Shown here: positions 1 to 9,424 of the stretch, piece by piece
Numbering within the stretch: position 1 is the first letter of the stretch
Layout: every line of letters starts with the position of its first letter
Origin: DAOVXM01 sp963746255
Lineage (GTDB): Bacteria > Chloroflexota > Anaerolineae > Anaerolineales > UBA4823
Length of the DNA: 64,000 nt
Reading direction: 5' to 3'
Assembly (NCBI GenBank): GCA_963746255.1
Contig: CAVVAJ010000005.1
Span: forward strand, 816,775-880,774
Position numbers and translations under genes: made by a program
Notes under the pieces: model-generated
What the model saw: the letters and a program-made list of their open reading frames with translations, nothing else
The model's database searches: none
Told to the model about the DNA's origin: nothing

Positions 1-71
1 CGCGTTCAAAATTCTTAATACAACTCTCTCAAATAATCGAGCAGCAAGCACTGATACCAGATAACAATATC

Positions 72-461
72 ATGCTTGACGCATGTCGTGCAAGCATATC
101 AGCAAAAGCCATTACAGGTATCGAGCAATTTAATCAAGAAGAATATTTTCAAGCCCATGAGTATCTTGAGCAGGCATGGATTGAAGATGATTCAGAAGGA
201 CGTGATCTGTACCGTGCATTAGTTCAAGTTGCTGTGGTTTGCTATCAGATTGAACGAGGGAATTACATGGGCGCGCGAAAGATGTTCTTACGTATGAGGC
301 AGTGGCTTGCATGGCTTCCTGATGAATGTCGTGGAATCGATATCGAAAAATTACGTATGGATATTGATCGTACCCAAATGGCTTTCTTGGCTATAGGACC
401 TGAAAGTCTCAAAGATTTTGATCGCAATGCATTTCCAAAAATAACTTATTATCCAAAATAG
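72..461 (+). CDS. DUF309 domain protein (possibly 5'-partial)
   Basis: Small protein of the DUF309 family, whose biochemical role is unknown. The family signature is visible near residues 20-35, where an F-x-x-HE-x-LE-x-W pattern (QAHEYLEQAW) sits in a helical context, followed by an AL-x-Q-x-A helix. The frame stays open upstream to the first bases of the window, so the true start may lie outside it; the ATG at 72 is only the first ATG available. A nitroreductase gene follows after 63 bases with its own strong ribosome binding site. Family assignment is fairly secure; function cannot be inferred. Confidence 0.72.
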   Translation: MLDACRASISAKAITGIEQFNQEEYFQAHEYLEQAWIEDDSEGRDLYRALVQVAVVCYQIERGNYMGARKMFLRMRQWLAWLPDECRGIDIEKLRMDIDRTQMAFLAIGPESLKDFDRNAFPKITYYPK

Positions 462-524
462 GTATAAGCATCAATTTCACCAGAATGGGAAGTACGGATA
501 TACTGTGTTTTATTCTAGGAGGTT

Positions 525-1037
525 ATGATGGAGTTCAATGATTTAATCCGCAAAAGGTATAGTGTGCGAGCGTATCGCCCAGATCCAATCGAGGATGAGA
601 AATTAGCAGCGATATTAGAAGCGGCCAGACTTGCACCAACCGCGGCGAATCGGCAGCCATTTAAGATCATCGTCATTCAGACAGCCGGACGGAAAGAAGA
701 GCTGAAGAAAATTTATCGTCGGGATTGGTTTGTCCAGGCTCCGATCCTGATTTGCGCGGTAGGTGTTCCGCGACAGGGATCAATTCGAGAAGATCGACGC
801 CGGTACCTTGATGTCGATGTCGCCATCGTCATGGACCACCTGATCTTGGCTGCAACAAACCTGGGATTGGGTACATGTTGGGTAGCAGCCTTTAATGAGC
901 AAGCCACGCGTGCGGAATTAGCCTTGCCGGATGATGTTATGCCGTTGATATTTACACCCTTAGGATACCCAGCAGATGAGGCTAAATCCAGGGAGCGAAA
1001 ACCATTATCCGAGCTAGTGCTATACGATCGTTGGTAA
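525..1037 (+). CDS. Nitroreductase family protein
   Basis: FMN-dependent oxidoreductase of the nitroreductase fold, about 170 residues. The FMN-phosphate motif R-x-S-V-R is near residues 10-15 (KRYSVRAYR), followed by the AP-T/S-A-x-N-x-QP pattern near residues 36-46 and a GLGTCW segment near 120 typical of the family. An AGGAGG Shine-Dalgarno lies a few bases before two adjacent ATGs (525 and 528); either could be used. The stop is four bases before tex, suggesting co-transcription. The substrate (nitro compound, quinone or other) cannot be told from sequence. Confidence 0.88.
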   Translation: MMEFNDLIRKRYSVRAYRPDPIEDEKLAAILEAARLAPTAANRQPFKIIVIQTAGRKEELKKIYRRDWFVQAPILICAVGVPRQGSIREDRRRYLDVDVAIVMDHLILAATNLGLGTCWVAAFNEQATRAELALPDDVMPLIFTPLGYPADEAKSRERKPLSELVLYDRW

Positions 1038-1040
1038 TTA

Positions 1041-3177
1041 ATGGATCCTTCAATCCATATCGCAAAACAGCTTGGGATCAATTCCAAACAGATTGCAGCA
1101 GCCATCGAGCTTCTTGATGCTGATAACACGATTCCTTTCATCGCCAGATACCGTAAAGAAAGAACCGCAGGTCTTGATGAAGAACAACTGCGCAGCATAT
1201 CAAACCAGCTTCGTTCTTTTCGGATTTTGGAGCAACGCCGCAGCACGGTCCTGAGATCGCTGCAGTCCCGTGATATGCTTACTCCGAAGCTTGAAGCTGC
1301 GCTGCATGCTGCGGATACTCTAGCAAAAGTCGAAGATCTTTATCAACCTTATAAACCAAAAAGAAAAACACGGGCAAGCATCGCACGTGAGAATGGGTTA
1401 GCTCCCTTAGCAGATCTCATCCTCAATCAAGAAATCGTTCGGGGGGAACTATCCGATATCGCCCATCGATATCTAAGCAGCAATGTTCAGACTGTAGACG
1501 AAGCATGGCAGGGGGCACGCGATATCGTGGCTGAGACCATCAGTGATCATAGCGCAATCCGAGCAAGCATAAGAGATCGAAGCGCCCGTGGGGCTATGCT
1601 GGCATCGAGAGTTAAACCAAAAGGACTTGATCCTCAGCAAGTCTTCCGGCTGTATTATGAATTCAATATCCGTTTGGATCGCATTCGCCCACACCAAGTA
1701 CTCGCAATAAACCGGGCTGAGAAAGAAAAAGTATTAAAGGTGACTATCTCGATCCCAGAGCGGGATTGGCGGACGGTGATTGCAGAGCATTATAAGGTAA
1801 AACGCGAGTCGCCTCTTGCGCAACAACTGCATTTATCGATCGAGGATGCCGCACAACGCTTACTACTACCAGCTATTGAAAGAAATATCCGCCGTCTATT
1901 AACTGAAGTAGCTTTAGAGCATGCCATCACTGTGTTTGCAGATAACCTACGCGGATTGCTTTTACAACCACCAATAACCAATCATACGATAATGGCTATC
2001 GATCCAGGCTTCCGCACCGGTTCAAAAGTAGCAGTTGTGAATCAAAATGGTAAGGTGTTGGAGTGTACAACGATTTATCCTCACCCGCCTCAGAAGGAGT
2101 GGGGTAAATCTATAGCTTGCCTAGAGACCCTGAGCAAGCGCTATCATGTGTCCTTGGTGGCAATTGGTAACGGTACGGCTTCCCGTGAAACAGAGCTGTT
2201 GGTAGCAGATATGATTAGCAAAAATCAAGACATTCGTTATCTAATGGTTAGTGAAGCCGGAGCAAGTGTATATAGTGCCAGCAGATTGGCACGCTCTGAA
2301 CTGCCTGATCTAGACGTTAGCTTGCGTGGGGCTGTATCCATCGCTCGACGGGTAATTGATCCTTTGGCGGAATTGGTGAAAATTGATCCACAAGCCATCG
2401 GGGTGGGGATGTACCAACATGATATCGATCAACACAGATTAACTGAAGTATTAATGGGCGTGGTGGAGAGTGCAGTAAATCAAGTCGGAGTAGATATAAA
2501 TACTGCCTCAGAGGCATTATTATCCTATGTTTCCGGGATTGGACCGAAACTGGCGGAACGTATCGTTAATTATCGGGGCGAGCATGGATCGTTTGAAAAT
2601 CGTACTTCTATACTAAATGTACCTGGGTTTGGTTCAAAAACATTTCAACAAGCCGCGGGATTTATTCGAATCACCTCCGGAAAGAACCCGCTCGATGGCA
2701 GCGCGATACATCCTGAAAGTTACCAGGCTGCACGGGAAATTATCAGGCTAAGCAATTACTCCTTTGATATGGATATGATCGAAAAACAGAATTGTATCGA
2801 CGCATTAATTGGCCAGTACAGCATCGATATTCTGGCTGCTAAGCTTGATATCGGGGTTCCTACATTGCGGGATATATTGGGGCAATTGGTTGAACCTGGA
2901 CGAGACCCACGCCGCGAACTTACCCCAACCCCTGTTGCGGTCTGATATTCTCAAGATTGAGGATTTGGCAATTGGAATGGTGCTGTATGGAACCGTCCGC
3001 AACGTGGTTGACTTTGGGGCTTTTATTGATATTGGTGTAAAGAACGACGGGTTGGTACACCGCAGTGAAATCCCGCAGGGATATAAACTTGCCGTAGGTC
3101 AGAACCTGAGGGTCGAAGTTACCAATGTTGATTTGGAACGGAAACGAATTGGTTTGAAGGTAAGTCCTGAACTTTGA
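1041..3177 (+). pseudogene. tex: Tex-family RNA-binding transcription accessory protein, frameshifted
   Basis: Tex is a cytoplasmic nucleic-acid-binding protein with an N-terminal helical/HTH part, a YqgF RNase H-like domain, HhH motifs and a C-terminal S1 domain. All are here: YqgF starts near residue 315 (MAIDPGFRTGSKVAVV), the HhH part near 490-560 (VSGIGPKLAERIV), and the S1 domain (TVRNVVDFGAFIDIGV). The first frame stops at 2945, before S1, while the S1 domain continues in the next frame to 3177. Removing one base from the CCCCAACCCC tract (2923-2932) restores the expected LTPPLLRSDILK junction and gives about 711 residues, a normal length. It is either a real frameshift or a one-base sequence error. 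Confidence 0.9.
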
Positions 3178-3276
3178 CTATTACATTTCAACCAATGATC
3201 CGAGTGCTGAGTTAGAGTCAATACCGTAATAAGGAATCGCAATTTTGAACTGCATTTTTTAGGGAAATTGATTTGG

Positions 3277-3504
3277 CTAATGTCCGCATGATGCGCATGA
3301 TTGCGCGCTGCAGCTCGTACATGATGGGTTATTATTACCAGTGATCACCTTGCCCCCACTTTGAGCATTAAATAGTGATAAGATGCGGTGCGTATCTCCA
3401 CTATGGCAGTTCGTGCATTCGATGGGAGCATCCGCCTCGGTCATTTGACGTAAAGCATCGAATTTTGAATCGCATTCTTGGCAGGTATATTCGTAAATCG
3501 GCAT
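3277..3504 (-). CDS. FmdB-type zinc ribbon protein
   Basis: A 75-residue protein of the FmdB/CxxC_CXXC_SSSS family. It begins MPIYEYTCQEC with CxxC pairs near residues 8-11 and 33-36 that should bind one zinc. A second Cys-rich tail (CTSC, CASC) follows near the C-terminus. Family members are small putative regulators, first named from a formamidase gene cluster; their targets are mostly unknown. It stands alone on the minus strand between tex and a plus-strand FMN-fold protein, so the neighbourhood gives no functional hint. Confidence 0.85.
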   Translation of the reverse strand: MPIYEYTCQECDSKFDALRQMTEADAPIECTNCHSGDTHRILSLFNAQSGGKVITGNNNPSCTSCSAQSCASCGH

Positions 3505-3675
3505 GTTAATCCTTCCGTTGATTTTGATATTCTACATTACTATGACCAGGGCATCAAGTGGATGATAGACCTATACACCAGCGGCTATGGTTTAGTGGTA
3601 ATAATAAAAGAATTGATTTATGCGAAGCAAATAGCACGATTGATACTATTCTTTATCTGGGATTAAAGGTTTGGC

Positions 3676-4047
3676 ATGGATGCATTAAATTCAGAACAGG
3701 TACAACGGTTACAAGAAGAGAAGAATATTTGGCTAGCGACTGTTCGTACGCATGGTAAACCTCATCTTGTCCCAATCTGGTTTGTGTATTTCAACAACAG
3801 AATTTGCATCTGTATCGAACCTGATAGTGTAAAGGGACGCAATCTACAAAAGGTCTCCCATGCTAGTTTGGCTTTGGAAGATGGTTCCCACCCGCTGATA
3901 TGCGAAGGTAATGTTAGGCATATGCCGGATGAAATACCAGTGGAAATTAATGATTTATTCAAACAGAAATATGGTTGGGATATCAGCCAGGAAACCCAAT
4001 ATACTCAACTAATCGAAATCATTCCTAATAAGTGGTTATCTTGGTAA
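3676..4047 (+). CDS. Pyridoxamine 5'-phosphate oxidase-like flavin-binding protein
   Basis: A 123-residue split-barrel protein of the PNPOx-like superfamily, which binds FMN or F420. The beta-strand pattern LATVRTHGKPHLVPIWF (residues ~20-36) and the C-terminal EIIPNKWLSW are typical of this family. Length fits a single-domain member. Weak SD-like AAAGG precedes the ATG. It is too short and general to say whether it is a true PNP oxidase, a heme-utilisation-type protein or an F420 reductase; the last two are more likely than vitamin B6 biosynthesis. Confidence 0.75.
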   Translation: MDALNSEQVQRLQEEKNIWLATVRTHGKPHLVPIWFVYFNNRICICIEPDSVKGRNLQKVSHASLALEDGSHPLICEGNVRHMPDEIPVEINDLFKQKYGWDISQETQYTQLIEIIPNKWLSW

Positions 4048-4070
4048 TGCCTGCAGTGTTGTCCCCTCAA

Positions 4071-5306
4071 CTAGCAAGTTCCTAGCAAATGTTCCAATTC
4101 ATTCATTAACTTCTTTGCGAGGACTTCCCTGGAGAAGTGATCCTCAACGTATTTTCTCCCATTAAGCCCCATTCGATTTAGGTCCTTGGGGGAATTTCGC
4201 AAATCAATTAGCCTCTCAGCAAGAGACTCAGCTTTCTCTGGAGGTACGAATACACCTGCTTGAGCTTCTTCCATAATTCTGCGGGCTTCGCCATTAATTG
4301 TTAGAATGATGGGGCGCTGGCATGCCCACGCGTCGAACATCTTTGAGGGTAAAACGGTATTAAATAAATCAATATCCTTGAGGGGAATGAGCGCAATATC
4401 AGCTGCCGATAGATAATTGGGCATCTCGTCCATCGATACTTCGTTGTGCAGTGTGACATTCCTGAGCCCGTAAGTGGATACCATTTGTTGTAATACTGCT
4501 TTTTGTGGTCCGCTGCCTACCATCAAGAAGTGTATTTGAGATTGTTTTTCCAGGATTTTTGCGGTCTCAATGATAACTTCCAAACCTTGGGCGATACCAT
4601 GAATTCCAGCGTAGATTGCAACAAATTTATTCTCCAGATTTAACTGCCGGCGGATTTTCTCTCGCCCCGCAATATCAAAATTATACGTATCCAGGTTCGC
4701 TCCATTAGGGATCACGATAATTTTCTCCGTTGGTATGCCCCTCCTATGCAGGATCTGTTTTGTCCCTTCTGTCACGACGACGATAAGTGCTGCGTGTTTA
4801 TAGCAAGTCAGCTCTAATTTTTTCGCAAAGGCAATTGCGGTTGGGTTTTTAAGTTCGCCAAGCTGTACAGCTAAGTCAGGCCATAGATCACGGACTTCAA
4901 AAATCATTGGAATTTGGCAGATGAATTTAATCGATAGACCCGCCCCGCCAACGAATAATGGGGGGGAAGTAACATATACAAAATCATATCTTCCCCGCGC
5001 AAGAAGTATTCCAGCAATCGCAGCATTGATCATATAACTTATGTAGAACAGCATCCGATTAAGAAAGGATTTAACTGCTGAAGCTTTTACCCAAACGCGG
5101 ACAACATCAATTCCATCCCAGTCTGAACGTACAATGAATTTTCCACGATAGTCTGGATTGATTATCCCACTAGGGTGATTTGGTATTTCGGTTAACACCG
5201 TAACTTTATGGCCTTGTTTTATAAAATTCATTGCCATTTCATAGGCGCGGTTCTGAGTCGCTCCAACCTCGGGTGGGAAATATTGAGATAGATAAAGGAT
5301 GCGCAT
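4071..5306 (-). CDS. Glycosyltransferase family 4 (WbuB/WcaI-like)
   Basis: GT-B fold glycosyltransferase of about 411 residues, last gene of the minus-strand polysaccharide operon. The N-terminus (MRILYLSQYFPPEVGATQ) matches WbuB-type sugar transferases, with the N-terminal domain ending in RDLWPD and the C-terminal GT1 domain carrying the IPNGANLD junction motif and an acceptor/donor-binding E-rich region. I chose the ATG at 5306; an in-frame TTG at 5324 overlaps the stop of the upstream gene. It would add a sugar to the lipid-linked repeat unit at the cytoplasmic membrane; donor and acceptor unknown. Confidence 0.85.
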   Translation of the reverse strand: MRILYLSQYFPPEVGATQNRAYEMAMNFIKQGHKVTVLTEIPNHPSGIINPDYRGKFIVRSDWDGIDVVRVWVKASAVKSFLNRMLFYISYMINAAIAGILLARGRYDFVYVTSPPLFVGGAGLSIKFICQIPMIFEVRDLWPDLAVQLGELKNPTAIAFAKKLELTCYKHAALIVVVTEGTKQILHRRGIPTEKIIVIPNGANLDTYNFDIAGREKIRRQLNLENKFVAIYAGIHGIAQGLEVIIETAKILEKQSQIHFLMVGSGPQKAVLQQMVSTYGLRNVTLHNEVSMDEMPNYLSAADIALIPLKDIDLFNTVLPSKMFDAWACQRPIILTINGEARRIMEEAQAGVFVPPEKAESLAERLIDLRNSPKDLNRMGLNGRKYVEDHFSREVLAKKLMNELEHLLGTC

Positions 5307-5320
5307 GCCCAAGTTAGAAA

Positions 5321-6469
5321 TCAATTCTGTTTTATCTCAGTGTACAATCCAATCAGCTTGCCTTCCATCTGGTACCAATTGTAGTCACTTCTTGCAGCCT
5401 GCTTGCCGTATAAACCGATCTGCTCTCGAACAACAGGATCTTGATACATTTGGATCGCTGAGATAATGGCTTCAGTTGAGATTGTTTTAAGTAAAATTCC
5501 GGCATTTGTCTCCCTGATAATTCGGCCGAGATCACCAAGATCATTGGCGATTAATGGGGAACCGGCAGCCATGGCATTTCCCAAAGCATTAGGCGCATTA
5601 TAGATTGCGCCAGGATAATCCGGGTTGATAACATAGTAGATGATATCCGCAGCGGATGTGTAAAGTGGAACCTTATCAGTAGGCAACCAGCCAAAATAAT
5701 GTACATTTGGCATTGATTCGCCCGCAGCTTTGATAAGTTGACGTTGATGACCGTCACCCCAGAATGCGAACTGGATGTCTGGTAAACTTTGGGCTGCATC
5801 AATCAAGGATTTAAGCATACGATTGCGGCTGAACCCACCGATATAGGCGACAAGATATTGACGTTCGTCGATGTTTATTTGGCTTCTTACCCTCAACACA
5901 TCGTCATTAGACAGATTATCATATGCTGATAGGTTTGGGTAGTTGCCGATAGTGACTGCTTTATGCTTGCCCTCGCGATTGAATTTCTTCTCAAGTATAG
6001 TACTGGCTGTGATAATACGATCGACATCTCTGATGAGGAACGCTTCCAATCGGGCTAAACTTGCTGCCAGGAATTTCGGTAGGTATAAACTCATCAGGCT
6101 GGGGTAGTCTTCGTGCGCATCGTAGATGAGTTTGGCGGGATATTTTTTCGAATAACACCAGCCAATGGGTAATGTATCTAGATCATGGCAATGCAGTATA
6201 TCTGGTTGGAGATCATCAAGATAGCGAAGGGCCGCCTGCCAAAACCTCGGAACACTACGCATCTGTTTTGTCCCAGCTCCATATGTTGATTCCACCGACT
6301 GTACTCGGATAATATCAATCCCTTGAATGATTTCCTTGGGTAGGAATTCTTTTTTTCTATCCCAGCAGATGATCGACACTTGGTATCCAGCCTTAATAAG
6401 GCTACAGGCCTCCTTGAAAACGCGCGGGTCTGGTCGAAATGGATTCGCAAGCAGCATGGCAATATTCAT
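5321..6469 (-). CDS. Glycosyltransferase family 4
   Basis: A 382-residue GT-B glycosyltransferase. The N-terminal domain begins MNIAMLLANPFRPDPRV and contains a CHDLDTLPIGW segment. The C-terminal domain starts near residue 200 (VAYIGGFSRNR) and contains GWLPTDKVPLY and an NALGNAMAAGSPLIA stretch typical of GT4. It overlaps the preceding gene by ATGA (6466-6469), so it is translationally coupled. It probably acts in assembly of the same surface glycan as its neighbours. Donor sugar cannot be predicted. Confidence 0.85.
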   Translation of the reverse strand: MNIAMLLANPFRPDPRVFKEACSLIKAGYQVSIICWDRKKEFLPKEIIQGIDIIRVQSVESTYGAGTKQMRSVPRFWQAALRYLDDLQPDILHCHDLDTLPIGWCYSKKYPAKLIYDAHEDYPSLMSLYLPKFLAASLARLEAFLIRDVDRIITASTILEKKFNREGKHKAVTIGNYPNLSAYDNLSNDDVLRVRSQINIDERQYLVAYIGGFSRNRMLKSLIDAAQSLPDIQFAFWGDGHQRQLIKAAGESMPNVHYFGWLPTDKVPLYTSAADIIYYVINPDYPGAIYNAPNALGNAMAAGSPLIANDLGDLGRIIRETNAGILLKTISTEAIISAIQMYQDPVVREQIGLYGKQAARSDYNWYQMEGKLIGLYTEIKQN

Positions 6470-7716
6470 GCTTGACCTCGATATTTTGCCATCTGCTCAA
6501 ATTCATTGGCCAATTGCTCGGTTAAATTCCTGCGCGTGTATCGCTTGATAACATCCCAGTTAGGTGACCAATTAGGATATCCTTGCTTCCACTCGCGATA
6601 TATCTTCAAAATTGCTTTTTCAATCCTTTGGATATTATTATCGAATGCAAATCCTGTACTGCTTTCGAATAATAGCTGCTGGGCAACCCCATTTAGAGGA
6701 GCGATCGCTAGGATCGGACGGTTGGATGCCATGTACTCATATATTTTCCCGCTGTAGTTGCCGATGTTTTCTGGTGAACAATTCAGGATCAACAAATACA
6801 AATCCGTATCGGATCGGTATTTCTCCAGTTCTGAATGTGGAACATATCCCATTTGCGAGATCCATGGATAAGCGGTCAATCTTTCTCGGATATCTTTCCC
6901 GATGAATCTTACACGGATATTGCTTTCGGATATAGCGCCAGCGTTTATTAGGTTCGTGATAGCTTAAATCACACGCATTGGATCGCGGTCTCGATATAAA
7001 GAACCCATGTGAGTGATTGTAAAAGGAGGAGAAAATTCTGGACGGGATTTTTTGATGTCATCTTCATCAAATCCATTATGGATAAGCTTAAACTTCTCCT
7101 CGTCTTTCCCGAGATTATTGTATAAATCCTCAAGCCATGGTGCTGATACACAAGAAACTTTATCTGCGTTTTCCAGGACACTACGTTCTAATTTCTTATT
7201 TAACCAACGATATCCGGGTAGATACGGGATTACTAAGTTTTCACTCCATGGATCCCTGAAATCGGCTAACCATGGCAGCCCATATTTGCGCTTTATCCAT
7301 AAGCCTAGAATGTGGGTACTATTGGGGCTCGAAGTTGTATAAATTACATCGGGTTTGGTTTTTTCGATTAGTGAAGTTATAGTTGTGTAGGCTTTGCGTG
7401 CCCAAAATATGCCTGGATCTGGTACCTGCAGAAGCAGGTTCAGCAAAACGATTAATCGATGAATTGGGTATGGTCTAGTTTTAGCCATCAGTTCTTGTAT
7501 GCTGAAGCCCGGGACACGGATCACTTGCGTCTGTTTAGGGATATCTGCAAGCGGAGAAGGGTCACTGACAATTGTCGCTGATGGCTGAGTTGTAATCACC
7601 CAGGGCTGCCAACCGAATTCGTGAAGATACTTGACGAATTTAAGTGATCTTTGGACACCTGCCCCACCATGGGGAGGGTAGTTATAGGCTATGAACAATA
7701 CATTGCGGAGGCTCAT
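6466..7716 (-). pseudogene. Glycosyltransferase family 4 with in-frame stop
   Basis: Two open segments on the same frame read as one GT4 enzyme of about 416 codons. The N-terminal half (7716-6967) begins MSLRNVLFIAYNYPPHGGAG, with RDPWSEN near residue 160, and ends at GSLYRDRDPMRVI. An in-frame TAA at 6964-6966 follows, then the frame continues without a shift (AITNLINAGAIS) into a normal GT4 C-terminal domain ending at 6466. A single C-to-T change from CAA (Gln) would create this stop. The ends overlap both neighbours by ATGA, so the full-length gene clearly belonged to the operon. It is either a real nonsense mutation or a base-call error. Confidence 0.85.
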
Positions 7717-8324
7717 GACAGTTTTTCAGAGAATTGTTCGAAATAAGCTCTGCGTGAGGGCGAGGAGCAGTAACGGCAGGAACAGGAATAATCGATAGGT
7801 ATACGCTGTTTAATGATGGAATATATTTCTTGGTCTTTGGACAAAATACAAGAATGTCGCTCAGGGAAGTATATATATGGATATCTTCGGATACCGATCT
7901 CGTAATCTTCTCTATGGGCATCGTGAAGATAAACGGCTCCCTTTTCTGACATTTGGTTGTATCCTAACTCCAACGCTTCCAGTCTATTGCCACCATCGAT
8001 AAAGATTAGCGAGTAATCATTTAATATACTCTCAGTGTTGTTTCCGCTCAATCCGTTTGGAAGGAATAGAAGTCTTACTCTATCTTCTGGGAAGGCATTC
8101 TTATATTTTCTATGCCAGGTAAAGTTCTCTTCTACCGATATGATGGCTGATTTTGTGTGTTTGATGAAAATATTTGTTGATAGGCCTGGGCCGTATTCGA
8201 GTATTAACCCCGGTGAAATTATCTTGCATAGTTCAATTAGGGGTTTCGTATAAGAAGAGAATGAACTATTCCTCTTTTTGAGAGTTGAAAGTAAGAGAAA
8301 AAATCGAGATAGCACGTAGATCAA
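7713..8324 (-). CDS. Methyltransferase-like protein, class I Rossmann
   Basis: About 203 residues with a probable SAM-binding motif I, LILEYGPGLSTNIF (residues ~40-53), an acidic residue after strand 2 (ISVEENFTWH) and the motif-IV-like IFIDGGNRLEAL. This pattern is seen in small methyltransferase-like proteins of glycan loci. The C-terminus is Cys-rich (CSCRYCSS). It overlaps the following GT4 gene by ATGA. The start is uncertain: 8324 is a TTG without a clear ribosome binding site, and the upstream region looks degraded, so the real N-terminus may be shortened. Methylation of a sugar is a guess from context. Confidence 0.6.
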   Translation of the reverse strand: MIYVLSRFFLLLSTLKKRNSSFSSYTKPLIELCKIISPGLILEYGPGLSTNIFIKHTKSAIISVEENFTWHRKYKNAFPEDRVRLLFLPNGLSGNNTESILNDYSLIFIDGGNRLEALELGYNQMSEKGAVYLHDAHREDYEIGIRRYPYIYFPERHSCILSKDQEIYSIIKQRIPIDYSCSCRYCSSPSRRAYFEQFSEKLS

Positions 8325-8748
8325 TTGGGTAATTAGAGCCCATACTCCTTATCTTTGGAGGTAGATTTAGATAATTATTCGATCCCTGAATAACGCAAGA
8401 ATTTCCGCTGCCGATATTAATTAATATACGCTCAGGCAAGCGGCATTTCAACTAACTTTTGTACAATAATCAGGTCCAATTACTCAGGGTATGCAGTAGA
8501 TTAATGTTATTTATCTGCAACGGATATCTATTTGAGATCATAAGGAAGGAATTTGTGTGATTTAAACTTAGTATTCGTTGGAGGATGAGGAATTGTTTTT
8601 ACGAATTCTCCTTTGTGATCGAGGGTACAAATAGAACCAAATTTTAAGCCATAATTTAAGGTATTGATTTCGTATCCCAGATCGATTTCCTGAGTGAGGT
8701 ATAAGGTAACCAGTCCCCGTTCCATATGATGCAGTAGGCATACCAGAT
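8325..8748 (-). other. AT-rich gap in glycan operon, possible gene remnants
   Basis: 424 bases between two methyltransferase-like genes of an otherwise tightly packed operon. No full-length gene fits. Two short minus-strand frames resemble protein fragments: one at 8528-8725 (contains GSICTLDHKGEF) and one at 8266-8451 (contains ILINIGSGNS, vaguely like a SAM-binding loop). Neither has a convincing start or a recognisable domain. The stretch may be the decayed remainder of an operon gene. I see no promoter or terminator that I would defend. Confidence 0.35.
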
Positions 8749-9387
8749 TTATGGTATGGCTGCCACATACTCATGTCTTCCAATCCTAGTTAGAGTTTTA
8801 TCTAGAGATGTAAACTCTTCTTGGAAACCCGCATCACAATATAATAGTGAATAACCGAAATTCGCAAAATGTTCAATGTACCAACGGTTGTTTGAGCCGC
8901 TCTCACGTTCGCAGTCGTGCACGGCAATAAATGCAATGTTCTCAAATAGTTCATTAATTGAAAAGAGCAGAAATGGGAGATTCTTTCCTTTTGGACCATC
9001 GATGAAGAATGCTGTAGATCTCTTTTCACCCTTGAAGTCTCTAATTAGCGCACAGGAATTTCCTTCAATTACATTAGCAAATTCATAAATTGATAATCTA
9101 TCTATAGCGTAAGGTATGCAATCCTCCAAGTTGTAACCATATGTCACGAAATTTACGTCCTTGGATGTATGTTTTAATCCTTCACAAATAAAGTTCGCAC
9201 TATACCCTTTATAGGTGCCAGATTCAATAAATAAATCTGGTTTAAAAGTTTGAATCATGCACCACATAAAGAACATTTCTGTGTTGAGTGGATTGCGTGG
9301 GGTGTAAGCAATATTATCTAGAAAGGAATTAAAATCTTCTAGAAAAACATATGGTTTGAAAATATCAGAATGCGATAGATAAGGCAT
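8749..9387 (-). CDS. Methyltransferase/hydroxylase-like Rossmann protein
   Basis: A 212-residue protein with a class I methyltransferase-like core: LFIESGTYKGYSANFI (residues ~52-67) corresponds to SAM-binding motif I, TAFFIDGPKG is a motif-IV-like strand, and IAVHDCERESG follows. The IESGTYKG/IDGPKG/VHD combination is also found in cephalosporin-hydroxylase-like and TylF-like families. It lies in the glycan operon, 38 bases downstream of a GT8-like gene. Sugar modification is the reasonable context guess; the reaction is not determinable here. Confidence 0.6.
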   Translation of the reverse strand: MPYLSHSDIFKPYVFLEDFNSFLDNIAYTPRNPLNTEMFFMWCMIQTFKPDLFIESGTYKGYSANFICEGLKHTSKDVNFVTYGYNLEDCIPYAIDRLSIYEFANVIEGNSCALIRDFKGEKRSTAFFIDGPKGKNLPFLLFSINELFENIAFIAVHDCERESGSNNRWYIEHFANFGYSLLYCDAGFQEEFTSLDKTLTRIGRHEYVAAIP

Positions 9388-9424
9388 GAAGCAGTATGTT
9401 CGCTTTTGGCTATGGAAATCGTGG

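Noticed and set aside
713..1246. 177-codon minus-strand frame across the nitroreductase and tex genes
   Set aside because: Fully antisense to two clearly conserved genes and without a recognisable domain.
8528..8725. A small real gene of 65 codons
   Set aside because: Protein-like composition but no ribosome binding site, no known domain, and it lies in a degraded spacer; kept only as a possible remnant.
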